Source of the DNA: an uncultured Pseudoteredinibacter sp.
Lineage (GTDB): Bacteria; Pseudomonadota; Gammaproteobacteria; Pseudomonadales; Cellvibrionaceae
DNA: 64,000 nt
Direction: 5' to 3'
NCBI RefSeq assembly: GCF_947502065.1
Contig: NZ_CANMYE010000005.1
Span: 248,001-312,000 of the forward strand
The notes beneath the pieces are model-generated. The model ran no database searches, had not been told where the DNA came from, and was given only the letters and a program-made list of their open reading frames with translations. The translations under genes were made by a program, and so were the position numbers. This document shows, piece after piece, positions 54,061-62,526 of this stretch (its first letter is position 1; every line of letters starts with the position of its first letter).

Positions 54061-54834
54061 ATGAAGCTAAAAACAATAATCACTCTAATAAAGAGCAGCT
54101 TACTTTACATTGCCTCATTCGTGGTCTTGGGGATAGTTCTCTTTGTTATCGCTGCTCAGATTGAGACGGATCACAAAGTGATCTCTACAATATTAAACTC
54201 TTGTGGCGCAACGCTGATTACTATTGGCGTTCTATCTTCTTGGATTGAGATCCTAAATGCAGGAAAACTCATAGATATGATTAGCCTATTTGGGGATCAT
54301 AAAGATGAAGGGATAGTTAGGCTGTTTCCTATTAAAAATCCTGAATATAAAGAGTTAAGGTCATCTCTACTTCAAACTTGCAAAAGCTACAAGGCTACAT
54401 CCCTAGTTGGTCGCCAATATATCGATGGACCAAAAGAAGTAGAAGAGACTATTGAGCTCGCCAGAAGATGTAGCGAGTTTGAGTTGCTGTTTATGGATTC
54501 TTCGACTGAAGGTTACAAATACCGTTACGCACACCAAGAGAAAGAAACTCCAAATGTAATTGGTCGAAGTGAAGAGAAGCAGGGGGAAATAAGGAGGGCC
54601 CAAGACCAGATTAAAGAGAGTATAAAGGGTGAGGCGAAAAAGAGCGTCAAGCATTACAAAACATTGTCACCTTTTAACTTCGAGATGATTGATGATTTTC
54701 TTTTTGTATCGTTTTATGGCAACAAGGCAGTTGAGGCTAGCTCACCCATCCTTCTTCTCAAGAAAAGCAAAGGTAGTAAGTCTTTTCAATATTTCATTAA
54801 TCAATATGATTATCTTGCTAGGGAATCTACGTAG
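54061..54834 (+). CDS. Cassette protein 3, two-helix membrane protein with large cytoplasmic domain
   Basis: A 257-residue protein. Two N-terminal membrane helices (about residues 10-33 and 44-62) are followed by a cytoplasmic alpha/beta domain: LLQTCKSYKATSLVGRQY, IELARRCSEFELLFMDSS, and a late MIDDFLFVSFYGNKAVE with ILLLKKSKGS. The late part resembles non-catalytic phospholipase-D-like sensor domains, though HKD is absent. This form (2TM plus sensor/effector domain) is common among membrane-acting defence effectors. That role is inferred only. Confidence 0.65.
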   Translation: MKLKTIITLIKSSLLYIASFVVLGIVLFVIAAQIETDHKVISTILNSCGATLITIGVLSSWIEILNAGKLIDMISLFGDHKDEGIVRLFPIKNPEYKELRSSLLQTCKSYKATSLVGRQYIDGPKEVEETIELARRCSEFELLFMDSSTEGYKYRYAHQEKETPNVIGRSEEKQGEIRRAQDQIKESIKGEAKKSVKHYKTLSPFNFEMIDDFLFVSFYGNKAVEASSPILLLKKSKGSKSFQYFINQYDYLAREST

Positions 54835-54843
54835 ACACCCCAG

Positions 54844-54918
54844 CTTTAACAAGCGCATGCCAGTCGGACTGGTTCTCCGCTGCGCTCCAAACCAGCCATA
54901 AAAATGCGGGCGTTAGGC
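54844..54918 (+). repeat. attC-like recombination site 4
   Basis: Starts CTTTAACAAG and ends GCGTTAGGC, with GTTAGGC a full match to the R' consensus. CAGTCGGACTGG and CCAAACCAGCC give the imperfect stem. It closes the third cassette, ten bases after its stop. Confidence 0.8.
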
Positions 54919-54932
54919 AACCGAGTTACCCA

Positions 54933-55043
54933 AAACTAGTAGACACCCTGTATAATTGAAATCTATATGAAGGTGCTCAAATGGCACGTAAGAAAAGGGC
55001 TCAAGCCTACACCGAAGAATTTAGAAGAGAAGCGCTAATACAG
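54933..55043 (+). mobile_element. IS3-family insertion sequence remnant
   Basis: An IS end-like GTAGACACCC is followed by an ATG at 54981 reading MARKKRAQAYTEEFRREAL, the start of an IS3-family OrfA transposase. The frame breaks off after about 21 codons at 55043, where unrelated sequence begins. No OrfB is present. A second GTAGACACCC lies at the end of cassette 3 (near 54832). Confidence 0.6.
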
Positions 55044-55325
55044 AGTTTTTGTGCCAAAGTGAAGGCTCAGCCCAAGAAGATAATGTGGTCATGCTCTGGC
55101 TCGAAGGTGTACCACTGAATGAGAACCAAATATCATCTTTCTTCAAAGAGCTAGCAGCTTGGGAAACAAAGCAAGGGTTCAAGTTTAGAATTTATATGGC
55201 TTATAAATGCTTGTCTGCATTTGTAAATTAATTAAGCTTGCCACAGTGTGCAAGTCACACCATACAAGGCGTGGCAGCAAGGTTGCTTCGAGCCGGGGGA
55301 GGGCGTTCAAGGATATGAAACGAAA

Positions 55326-55547
55326 ATGAATTCATTAGTTATACTTTTTATATGCAAGCTTTTGTCTTTAATAGGGGCAGTTTTAAATACGGTTGGGTTT
55401 CTAACCTTTTTCTTTTGGGAGTCTCTTGAATCCTATCGCTGGGAGATGATTGCCGGAGGTTTGATACTTATCGTTATTTCGGAGCTGGTGGCTTATTTGC
55501 TCGCAAAAAAGATGGCGAATACCCCTGAGTTAGAGGAAGATGATTAA
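55326..55547 (+). CDS. Small two-helix membrane protein, possible last cassette
   Basis: The internal ATG at 55326 gives a 73-residue protein with two hydrophobic helices (LVILFICKLLSLIGAVLNTV; MIAGGLILIVISELVAYLLA) and an acidic tail (TPELEEDD). It is in the same orientation as the cassettes, but no clear attC follows. Instead a 9-base inverted repeat lies at 55581-55634. Family not recognised. Confidence 0.55.
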   Translation: MNSLVILFICKLLSLIGAVLNTVGFLTFFFWESLESYRWEMIAGGLILIVISELVAYLLAKKMANTPELEEDD

Positions 55548-55686
55548 TCTATAGCTGTAAAGTCTTCTCATTGAGATCTCAGGGCAATATACCTAGCTTG
55601 ATCAAGCCGGAAACTGGATTATTGCTATTGCCCTGCTTGCAGACAGTACTTTCTACGGTCTTACTGGTCTAAGTTGCAAGGCTTTT

Positions 55687-56889
55687 TTAAAACAAGCTAT
55701 ACAACTTATACAAGCCAAGACAAGAAACCAAAACCACCACAAAGCCGCCTAGGCAGTTGGCTAGTGTGCCGTTTTTATAGCTACCCAGTAATTTCTCTTG
55801 GTTCATGGCGAGCAATAAAAAGATCGCAATTAATGGCAGTAGTAATCCATTGGCCGCTTGGGCAAAAATAATTGCTGCTAGTGGTTTGGTGCCGGCGATA
55901 GCGAATATGGCACCGGTTAGCAATACCACAAACCATACGGCGCGAAAGCGCAGATTGTTAAACTCCGTCGACCAGCCCAATGCGCCACATACGGCAAAAG
56001 CGGCGGCTAGTGGCGCGGCAATGGCGCTGGTTAAACCTGCGGCCAGCATGCCAATGGCAAAGCAATATTTTGCGGCAGGGCCCAGTAAGGGTTCTAGTTG
56101 TTGGGCTAGTTGCGCGGCTTGAAAGCTATCGCTTTGGCCAAAGAAGGCTGTTGCAGAAGTGGCGATAATCGCTAAAGTTATCAAGCCACCAAAGCCAATG
56201 GATAGCCCGGTATCCCAGCGGCTATTGCTCAGTGCTGCGTCTATATCTTGCTCGCCAGATTCCTGAAAGGATTTGCTGACGCTGCTGGCGTGCAAGAATA
56301 AATTGTAGGGCACTACGGTGGTGCCAATCAGAGCGATTACCAATAGTACGCTGCCATCTGGAATGCTAGGGGTAAACAGGCCCTTTAATATGCCAGCCCA
56401 ATCTGGGCCGACCCAAATTAAAGTTAGCAAGAAAACAAAGCTCATTAAAACGACTAATGCAATGAGCGATTTTTCTATAAGCTTGTATTGCCCGCTGGCT
56501 AGCAAGGCAAAAGCCAACAAGGCAATAATGGCAGCGGCGGCTTGGTTGGAAAGTTCAATCGCGCTATTAATGCCCAGCGCGGCACCAGCGATATTGCCGG
56601 TTTGATAGGCCGCATTGCCAAGGCCAATCGCAGCTACAATAAGAAATATACTCAGGTTTTTTAGCTCAGGGCTTTTAAAGCTAGAGCGCACCGCCTCGGC
56701 TAGGCCTTTGCCAGTTACCAGGCCTAATCTCGCCGCCATCTCTTGCAATACGATGGTAGCGAATACGGAAAACAGCAATGCCCATAATAAGGCAAAGCCA
56801 AAACCTGCACCGGCCTTGCTGGCGGTGGCTACCGTACCAGGGCCGATAAAGGCAGCGGCGACTAATAAGCCGGGTCCGAATTTTTTCAT
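55687..56889 (-). CDS. Nramp-related divalent metal transporter with atypical TM1 motif
   Basis: A 400-residue membrane protein with about eleven helices and the LeuT-like Nramp layout. In true Nramps helix 1 carries DPGN and helix 6 carries (A/M)MPH. Here helix 1 reads AFIGPGTVATASKAG, so the metal-binding Asp and Asn are replaced, and helix 6 reads VVPYNLFLHAS. It may belong to the Nramp-related branch with different ion selectivity, for example Mg2+. Start at ATG 56889. Confidence 0.8.
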   Translation of the reverse strand: MKKFGPGLLVAAAFIGPGTVATASKAGAGFGFALLWALLFSVFATIVLQEMAARLGLVTGKGLAEAVRSSFKSPELKNLSIFLIVAAIGLGNAAYQTGNIAGAALGINSAIELSNQAAAAIIALLAFALLASGQYKLIEKSLIALVVLMSFVFLLTLIWVGPDWAGILKGLFTPSIPDGSVLLVIALIGTTVVPYNLFLHASSVSKSFQESGEQDIDAALSNSRWDTGLSIGFGGLITLAIIATSATAFFGQSDSFQAAQLAQQLEPLLGPAAKYCFAIGMLAAGLTSAIAAPLAAAFAVCGALGWSTEFNNLRFRAVWFVVLLTGAIFAIAGTKPLAAIIFAQAANGLLLPLIAIFLLLAMNQEKLLGSYKNGTLANCLGGFVVVLVSCLGLYKLYSLF

Positions 56890-57159
56890 AAGCTGATGTA
56901 ACCTTATTATTTTCTATTGCTCACGCCTTGGGTGGACTCTGAGATTCTTTCAGTGGGAATTTTGCACGAGTCGAATTATCCCCACAGAGTATTGACTGGC
57001 TATGTGACCATATTCAGCAGAATGTGGCAAACAAAAATGGCACCCTCTGTAGGAAAGACCGTTTTATAGCCTGAGTGCACCTATAGATATAGTTCCTAAT
57101 AAAAGGGGTTGCTAGAGTTTGCGAGCAGTACAAAGGAACAGCTTCTACGGATTGTCACT

Positions 57160-57675
57160 ATGAATAAGAATAAAATCGCTTTTGCGGCACTGCTCTTACT
57201 TTCTTTCAATGCTGATGCGCAGATTGTTATCGGGCCACCCGGAGGAGCCGCGGCCGCTGAGGGCATTCCTACGATAAGCACGCCCATTCTTTTATGCTTG
57301 GGTGCATTTCTGGCCTATATGGCGCATCGATTTAAGCTTCAAGGTAAAGGTAATTTACCTACTGTGTTATGGCTTGTTGGGGCAATTAGCTGCTTTTCTA
57401 CAGTTGCTGGTATCACCTTGGTTGAGAAAAGCCAGGCTGGTATGTCTGGTGCTGATATCAGAATCAGCACGCAAACTGAGAATAGCTACCCGATTGAAGA
57501 TGGCGAGTTTAACTATTATGAAAACAATAGTGGTATCGAGCTTGAGGTGAAAAGTATTCAGTATCCGGGTTCATGTCGTAACTTGGAAGACCCTGAGCAA
57601 GAATCAGAAAATGAATTTCGTTGCGCGGCCGCATTGCGCCTTGGTGATAATCAAGCTTGCCATATTATCTGTTAG
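57160..57675 (+). CDS. Exported two-helix protein, midcut-by-XrtH-like, paralogue A
   Basis: ATG at 57160. The signal peptide (MNKNKIAFAALLLLSFNADA) is followed by QIVIGPPG, an exosortase-like IPTISTP motif, a membrane helix and basic HRFKLQGK. A second helix then leads to a C-terminal domain (NSGIELEVKSIQYPGSC) with four cysteines ending in CHIIC. The motif-helix-basic triad in mid-protein is the pattern I associate with 'midcut-by-XrtH' proteins, cut by exosortase H. Three paralogues lie nearby on the opposite strand. Confidence 0.65.
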   Translation: MNKNKIAFAALLLLSFNADAQIVIGPPGGAAAAEGIPTISTPILLCLGAFLAYMAHRFKLQGKGNLPTVLWLVGAISCFSTVAGITLVEKSQAGMSGADIRISTQTENSYPIEDGEFNYYENNSGIELEVKSIQYPGSCRNLEDPEQESENEFRCAAALRLGDNQACHIIC

Positions 57676-57717
57676 TTGAATAAAACTAAGCTGCCTAATG
57701 GCCTTGCTTAGGTTAAA

Positions 57718-57753
57718 CCGAAAAACATAAAGAGTAGGCTTTATGTTTTTCGG
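57718..57753. terminator. Shared terminator between convergent paralogues A and B
   Basis: CCGAAAAACATAAAG pairs perfectly (15 bases) with CTTTATGTTTTTCGG around a six-base loop. A and T runs on both arms suit both directions. Confidence 0.8.
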
Positions 57754-57777
57754 AATGCTCTTGCGAGAACTATCTTA

Positions 57778-58278
57778 TTAGATGCAATCGATATAGCAGG
57801 TGTTACCGTCAGGAATTAAGGTATTAGCTGAACACTGTTGAAAATTTGTCGGGTCTGGGGTGCGGGCATTGTCAGGGCAGCTTCCAGGTAACTGAATACT
57901 TTTAATTTCTAAAGTGATGCCGCTGTCATTTTGGTATTCATTGTTAGTGTTATTAATGATGGTATGGCTGGCCTCCGTGCGGGCATTGATAGCGATAAAG
58001 TTGCCACTGGCTTGACTGCTTTCGATTAAGCTGATTCCGCTGCCTGCGCCAAACAGAATTAGGGATCCAGCTGCTAGCAAACCAACATGCAGTTGCGCAC
58101 GCCCCTTGGCTTTAAAGCGATAGGCTACATAGCCGAGTAAGCCACCCAAAAGCAACAGCAGTGGAGCGCCAAAAATGGGGACTTCTTGCGGGCTTGGCGG
58201 GCCAATAACAATCTGTGCATGGCTGGCCTGGCTAAACAGGAAAAGAGCAGCAATGCTGCCTAAAGCTCGAAGTTTCAT
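57778..58278 (-). CDS. Exported two-helix protein, midcut-by-XrtH-like, paralogue B
   Basis: A 166-residue protein of the same design: signal peptide, QIVIGPPSPQEVPIFGAP, helix with GGLLGYVAYRFKAKGR, second helix, then NDSGITLEVKSIQLPGSC and a CYIDC end. Here the proline motif is VPIFG rather than IPT. The C-terminal domain has four cysteines in conserved positions, suggesting disulfides outside the membrane. Function unknown. Confidence 0.65.
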   Translation of the reverse strand: MKLRALGSIAALFLFSQASHAQIVIGPPSPQEVPIFGAPLLLLLGGLLGYVAYRFKAKGRAQLHVGLLAAGSLILFGAGSGISLIESSQASGNFIAINARTEASHTIINNTNNEYQNDSGITLEIKSIQLPGSCPDNARTPDPTNFQQCSANTLIPDGNTCYIDCI

Positions 58279-58359
58279 AACTCACCTTATGATTTTAGTT
58301 TTTGCCCAGCCTTGCTGGGTGCATATATTGAATTTGGAATTGCTACACTAACTACAGAG

Positions 58360-58866
58360 TTACAGGCAATCGATACGACAGCGTTCGCTAGCCGGAATTA
58401 GAACCCCGACTGCGCATTGTTGTACGCCTGGAAGGCTGGGTATGGGGTTGTTGGGGCAGTTGCTGCTCGGCAAGTTTATGCTTTTAACTTCAAGCGTGAT
58501 GCCGGTATCGTTTCTGTAATCGTTAAGATCACTTGGCAGAATGTTGTAGCTATTGTCACCTTGTAGAGTGATGACCACAAAGTTTCCAGTCGTCGCTTCA
58601 GAGTACTGCACGAACCCGATTCCGCCGCCTAAGGACAGCAACGCTGTGGCTCCAGCTAGCAATAAGCCGCTTTTTAGTCGGCTAAGCTTTGGTCCGCGAA
58701 AGCGATAAGCAATATAGCCTAAGAGGCCGCCCAGAAGGATTAATAGTGGGGCTCCCATGATGGGCACTTCTTGGGCAGCCGGGGCGCCAATGACAATTTG
58801 GGCTGAGGCGAGCTGTGAAAACAGGCTAAGACATAGAATAGAAAAGCACAGGGAAAGAATGCGCAT
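58360..58866 (-). CDS. Exported two-helix protein, midcut-by-XrtH-like, paralogue C
   Basis: A 168-residue protein very close to paralogue B (QIVIGAPAAQEVPIMGAP; GYIAYRFRGPK; NDTGITLEVKSINLPSSNC; CRIDC). It lies 80 bases upstream of B on the same strand, so the two arose by tandem duplication and may be co-transcribed with the hydroxylase gene upstream. Confidence 0.65.
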   Translation of the reverse strand: MRILSLCFSILCLSLFSQLASAQIVIGAPAAQEVPIMGAPLLILLGGLLGYIAYRFRGPKLSRLKSGLLLAGATALLSLGGGIGFVQYSEATTGNFVVITLQGDNSYNILPSDLNDYRNDTGITLEVKSINLPSSNCPNNPIPSLPGVQQCAVGVLIPASERCRIDCL

Positions 58867-58891
58867 CTGCAGAACCTCTAAGACATTAGTG

Positions 58892-59752
58892 TTAGTTATT
58901 GTTGTTATTTTGGACTCTAACAGATGATCTGAAGGCTGTCGATACAGGTGACATTAGAAGTCGTGAGGCCTGGCTTTCTTCTGGCTCTCTTAGGTATTCC
59001 AGCCCTAATTGACGGCTGTCCAAATCGTCCTTGGGTAGTCTTTTCGCCGTTCTAAACAGGTGGTCATAGATGGACAAAATAGTTCCGTAATTGCTGTCGG
59101 TATAATGCCGCTCACTGAGGTGATGCACTCGGTGGAAGTTGGGGGTTGCGATAACGCTTGCCAGGATCTTATCTAGCCAATCGGGTAGTAGGGTGTTGGA
59201 ATGATTAAAGGCGATGAGCAGCATTCGAATAACCGGGTGCCATACCGCTACCATAATAGGTACGCCAATAATGACCATAAACGGAGCCCCTAAAAAGCTA
59301 TTCACGATAAGCTCTAGGGGGTGATGGCGATGTGCGGTGGTGGCATCAATTTTGGTATCAGAATGATGAGTGGCATGCAGGCGCCATAGCAGCGGAATGC
59401 GATGAGCAAACCTGTGCAGCATGTAGTCAATTAACTCATAGGCTAAAACACCAGGAATAAAATAATAAATCCAGTGCCTGTCGGTTTTGCTTAACGGCGC
59501 TGCCCAGCTAAACGCTTCTTGCAGCCATTGCCCAATGGCTTGGCTAAAAGGAAGTAAAACCGGCTCCAAAGCGTAAACAACTAGCAAGGTGTTTAGTGTG
59601 GCTAGGAATAAATTCCCTGGCCAACGTTGCTGGATATTTTGAGTACTGCCAGATCTTTTGTTGATATCGTCCCAAAGCAAAAACAACATCATGCTGATGA
59701 TGGTGCCAGCGATAATGACTAGCTTGGAATTGTGAAAAAGAAAATCAGACAA
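58892..59752 (-). CDS. Fatty acid hydroxylase/sterol desaturase family protein
   Basis: A 286-residue membrane di-iron enzyme. It has four to five hydrophobic segments and histidine clusters in HRFAHRIPLLWRLHATHHSD, HRHHPLE and NFHRVHHLSERH, typical of the FA_hydroxylase superfamily. It would oxidise a lipid in the membrane. It sits upstream of paralogue C on the same strand with a 25-base gap, suggesting one transcript. Confidence 0.85.
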   Translation of the reverse strand: MSDFLFHNSKLVIIAGTIISMMLFLLWDDINKRSGSTQNIQQRWPGNLFLATLNTLLVVYALEPVLLPFSQAIGQWLQEAFSWAAPLSKTDRHWIYYFIPGVLAYELIDYMLHRFAHRIPLLWRLHATHHSDTKIDATTAHRHHPLELIVNSFLGAPFMVIIGVPIMVAVWHPVIRMLLIAFNHSNTLLPDWLDKILASVIATPNFHRVHHLSERHYTDSNYGTILSIYDHLFRTAKRLPKDDLDSRQLGLEYLREPEESQASRLLMSPVSTAFRSSVRVQNNNNN

Positions 59753-59784
59753 GGCTGGCTCCGCAACAGGTAGTACTAATGGCC

Positions 59785-60507
59785 TTAATGGCTGTTGTTG
59801 CGGAAGAATACCGATTTTAGCCAGCCAAGGGTACTGTTATCACGCATTACCCAGCGGTCGAGGTCTTGTTGATTTTGTTGGTAAAAGTCGCCGTCTTGAA
59901 ACATCAGCTCGCGTTTCAGCATGCGGCGATTAGGGTTGAGCGTTTTTATTACCTTGGCGGGGTTACCACCAACCACCACGTTATCGGGCACGTCTTTTAC
60001 CACAACTGAGCCTGCGGCAACCACAGAGTTTTCTCCAATGGTGACCCCTTTGCCCACTTTAGCGCCGTGGCCAATCCAAACATTGTCTTTCAATACAATG
60101 GGCTTGCTGCAGCGAAATGGACGTAGACGATTGTATAGGCCGTGCCAGTCACTATCCGCAATATAGCAATCGGCTGCGAACATACAGTTATCGCCGATGG
60201 TAATGGAAACCGCCGAGGTAATGGTTGTGCCAGGGGACAGCAGGCAGTAATTACCTATTTTGATTTCACCATCAAGGTTCTTACCACTCCATGAGGTTAG
60301 GCGTACAGGGTTGTAACTAGAACTGATAATGTGCGGGTAATCTCCAACGTGAATATTGCGGCCAAACACTTCCACAGTTCTGGGTTTTAAAATAGCAGCG
60401 CCTTTGCCAAGGTGATCGAACTGCGGGCGCAGAAACCTTTCAATCCACCAAGCTTCAAATCGGCTGACGATATTTTTTAACCAAAAGGGGCGATGTTCTT
60501 GTCTCAC
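59785..60507 (-). CDS. Hexapeptide-repeat acyltransferase
   Basis: The protein has left-handed beta-helix repeats ([61 protein letters not shown]) and a catalytic His in SDWHGLYNR, as in WbbJ/maltose-type O-acetyltransferases. I take the GTG at 60507 as start because it gives a usual 240 residues. An ATG at 60690 would add 61 residues of unlikely, basic text. It probably modifies a sugar or polysaccharide. Confidence 0.8.
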   Translation of the reverse strand: MRQEHRPFWLKNIVSRFEAWWIERFLRPQFDHLGKGAAILKPRTVEVFGRNIHVGDYPHIISSSYNPVRLTSWSGKNLDGEIKIGNYCLLSPGTTITSAVSITIGDNCMFAADCYIADSDWHGLYNRLRPFRCSKPIVLKDNVWIGHGAKVGKGVTIGENSVVAAGSVVVKDVPDNVVVGGNPAKVIKTLNPNRRMLKRELMFQDGDFYQQNQQDLDRWVMRDNSTLGWLKSVFFRNNSH

Positions 60508-60735
60508 GGTGTTTTTCCAGTTTTTTATATGTCTTAAGCATATCAGTTTGGCTGGCGTTGGTATGTGGTGTATTTGCACAAATTCAGCGCGTATAAGCTG
60601 TTTTTTTGAGCGTTCCTGCGATCTACTGGTGCGCAAATTGCGGGCCTTAGCGCTGTGATCCGCAAGGATTATGAGTTGGCTAATTGGCATACATCTTGAA
60701 ATATAGCTTACAGAATATGTAAGAAAAGGTGTCCA

Positions 60736-61104
60736 ATGAAGTACTTAAATCGTCGCGCTGTAAAACATGCTGACTTAAACCCTGCGGCCAAATTATTTGG
60801 TGGTGCATTATTAGCTTGGATTGATGAAGAGGCGGGAATCTACGCAAGTTGCCAGTTAAGCACTAAGCGATTAGTTACCAAGTATATGTCCGAGATTAAT
60901 TTTTTATCATCGGCAGTTTTGGGTGATATTGTTGAAATCGGGATTGAAACAGTGGCGGTGGGGCGAACGTCGATTACTCTAGCCTGTGAGGTAAGAAATA
61001 AAGAAAGCAAGCAGGGGATTATTCGGGTGGAGCAGATTGTGATGGTGGCTGTAGATGCCCAAGGAAAACCTTGGGCTCATGAGCTCAATCAAATGCAATC
61101 TTAG
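60736..61104 (+). CDS. Acyl-CoA thioesterase, YciA-like hotdog protein
   Basis: A 122-residue hotdog-fold protein: [21 protein letters not shown] (active-site Asp region), [17 protein letters not shown] and a beta-strand core [11 protein letters not shown]. YciA-type enzymes hydrolyse acyl-CoAs. Its stop overlaps the stop of convergent paralogue D by a few bases. Confidence 0.82.
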   Translation: MKYLNRRAVKHADLNPAAKLFGGALLAWIDEEAGIYASCQLSTKRLVTKYMSEINFLSSAVLGDIVEIGIETVAVGRTSITLACEVRNKESKQGIIRVEQIVMVAVDAQGKPWAHELNQMQS

Positions 61105-61580
61105 TCGCAATCAATTTGGCAGCTACCGCTTGCTGCGATGCGAAGGCCTACGGTGCAAGTTGCTGGGCAGCTGTGGCTGCCTATAGATTTCACTTCCAAA
61201 GTGATGCCGCTATTGTTGGTATAAACATTGGTTACACCGGAATCAATGGGGTATGAGGTGTCATTAGTGTTGGTCATGAAGTGCTGACCTGTTGGGACGC
61301 CGGCTTCTACATCAGAAACAAATTGTAGGCCGCCAATACCGCCACATACGCCAATTGCGAGCAGTGCGCCTAATACACGATTTTTATTACTGCTTAACAA
61401 TCCAAATTTATAAGCCAGCAATGTTAAAAATCCGCCTAAAGCGATCAGCAAGGGGGCGCCAAAAACAGGCACTTCTTGCGCAGCTACTGGGCCAATAACG
61501 ATTTGGGCATTGGCGGCATGGGTAGCCAAAGACAAGCTAATTAAAGCAACAAGTTTAAAAAGACCACTGCGATACATCAA
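61101..61580 (-). CDS. Exported two-helix protein, midcut-by-XrtH-like, paralogue D
   Basis: A 159-residue member of the same family: signal peptide ending ANA, QIVIGPVAAQEVPVFGAP, helix with GGFLTLLAYKFG, second helix, NNSGITLEVKSIGSHSC and a CQIDC end. It is more divergent than B and C. AGGAGGA lies before the start. Confidence 0.65.
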   Translation of the reverse strand: MMYRSGLFKLVALISLSLATHAANAQIVIGPVAAQEVPVFGAPLLIALGGFLTLLAYKFGLLSSNKNRVLGALLAIGVCGGIGGLQFVSDVEAGVPTGQHFMTNTNDTSYPIDSGVTNVYTNNSGITLEVKSIGSHSCPATCTVGLRIAASGSCQIDCD

Positions 61581-61794
61581 AGAATCCTCCTGGATTTCTT
61601 TTTCAGGTTAGTTTTATTGGAATTTAAGTGCTTACTTCGAAGATATTTCCAGGTCGAAGAGCGGTAGGAATACTGGCACGTAAAGCATTATTAGTCCAGT
61701 GCATGAATTGGCGTTTTTGGACATTGCTTTACCTCGGCTTTCGCTATTAAATGCCTAGCTTCGTAAAGCGGTTAGGCTATTTTTAGGAGCAGGC

Positions 61795-62412
61795 ATGAGC
61801 ATTGAGCTACCCATCGATATTGATCAAATTAAGGGCTTTTTAGCCGAAGATGAAGGGGAGGCGCTGTTCAATTTTGCCCAGCAATCGGCGCAGCTAGGCC
61901 CGGTACTGGAAGTAGGCAGCTACTGTGGTAAATCGACGGTTTATTTAGGTGAGGCCTGCAAGGGAAGCCCCAATGTCGTCTATGCGGTTGATCATCATCG
62001 CGGCTCTGAAGAGCACCAATTGGGTGAGGAATACCACGACCCAGACCTTTACGATAGCAGCGTCGAGTTAATGGACAGTTTTAAAGCTTTTCGCTCCACC
62101 ATGCGTGCGGCTGGTTTAGAAGATACCGTGGTGCCGATTGTGGCAAGTTCGGCTTTGGCATCCAAAGGTTGGAACACGCCTCTTGGTATGGTGTTTATCG
62201 ATGGTGGTCACAGTGAAGAAGCGGCTCAAACGGATTATCGCAGCTGGGTATCTCATATTAAGCCCGGCGGTATCTTGGCGATTCACGATATTTTCCCGAA
62301 TCCAGCAGATGGCGGTCAGGCGCCATACAATATTTGGAAGCTTGCTAAGGCCTCTGGTTTATTTGAAGAGTTGCCGATGGTAAATACTCTGGGCTTGTTC
62401 CGCCGTAAGTAA
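61795..62412 (+). CDS. Class I SAM-dependent methyltransferase (Methyltransf_24-like)
   Basis: A 205-residue Rossmann-fold protein: VLEVGSYCGKSTVYLGEA (SAM motif I), VYAVDHHRGSEEH (motif II), MVFIDGGHSEEAAQTDY and GGILAIHDIFPNP. This pattern occurs in small methyltransferases and in cephalosporin hydroxylase-like proteins. Substrate unknown. A terminator follows. Confidence 0.8.
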   Translation: MSIELPIDIDQIKGFLAEDEGEALFNFAQQSAQLGPVLEVGSYCGKSTVYLGEACKGSPNVVYAVDHHRGSEEHQLGEEYHDPDLYDSSVELMDSFKAFRSTMRAAGLEDTVVPIVASSALASKGWNTPLGMVFIDGGHSEEAAQTDYRSWVSHIKPGGILAIHDIFPNPADGGQAPYNIWKLAKASGLFEELPMVNTLGLFRRK

Positions 62413-62428
62413 TCGCCTGCTGTTTTAA

Positions 62429-62459
62429 GGCAGCCAGCCGGCTGCCATTTTCCTTTTTT
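62429..62459 (+). terminator. Rho-independent terminator
   Basis: GGCAGCC-AGCC-GGCTGCC followed by ATTTTCCTTTTTT. Confidence 0.8.
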
Positions 62460-62496
62460 ACTCATCCAAATTCGCGTAGAAGATAAAATCCATTGA

Positions 62497-62518
62497 AATA
62501 TATTAGCGCTAATATATT
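62497..62518. promoter_or_regulatory. Perfect 22-base palindrome, probable autoregulatory operator
   Basis: Each half reads AATATATTAGC toward the centre (core TTAGCGCTAA). It ends eight bases before the ATG of the MarR-methyltransferase fusion, where a bound repressor would block transcription or ribosome access. Size and symmetry suit a MarR dimer. Confidence 0.65.
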
Positions 62519-62526
62519 ATGCTCTG

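Noticed and set aside
55049..55231. 60-codon open frame after the IS3 remnant
   Set aside because: It begins at the junction of the truncated transposase and unrelated DNA and has no ribosome-binding site. It may be a fragment of a former gene but cannot be supported.
55228..55312. Fifth attC-like site ending GGGCGTTCAAG
   Set aside because: The R' box does not fit GTTRRRY, no matching R'' box is present, and the inner pairing is not attC-like.
55581..55634. Inverted repeat AGGGCAATA...TATTGCCCT as terminator or attC
   Set aside because: No T-run on either strand, a long loop, and no attC boxes. It is left as an unexplained short repeat.
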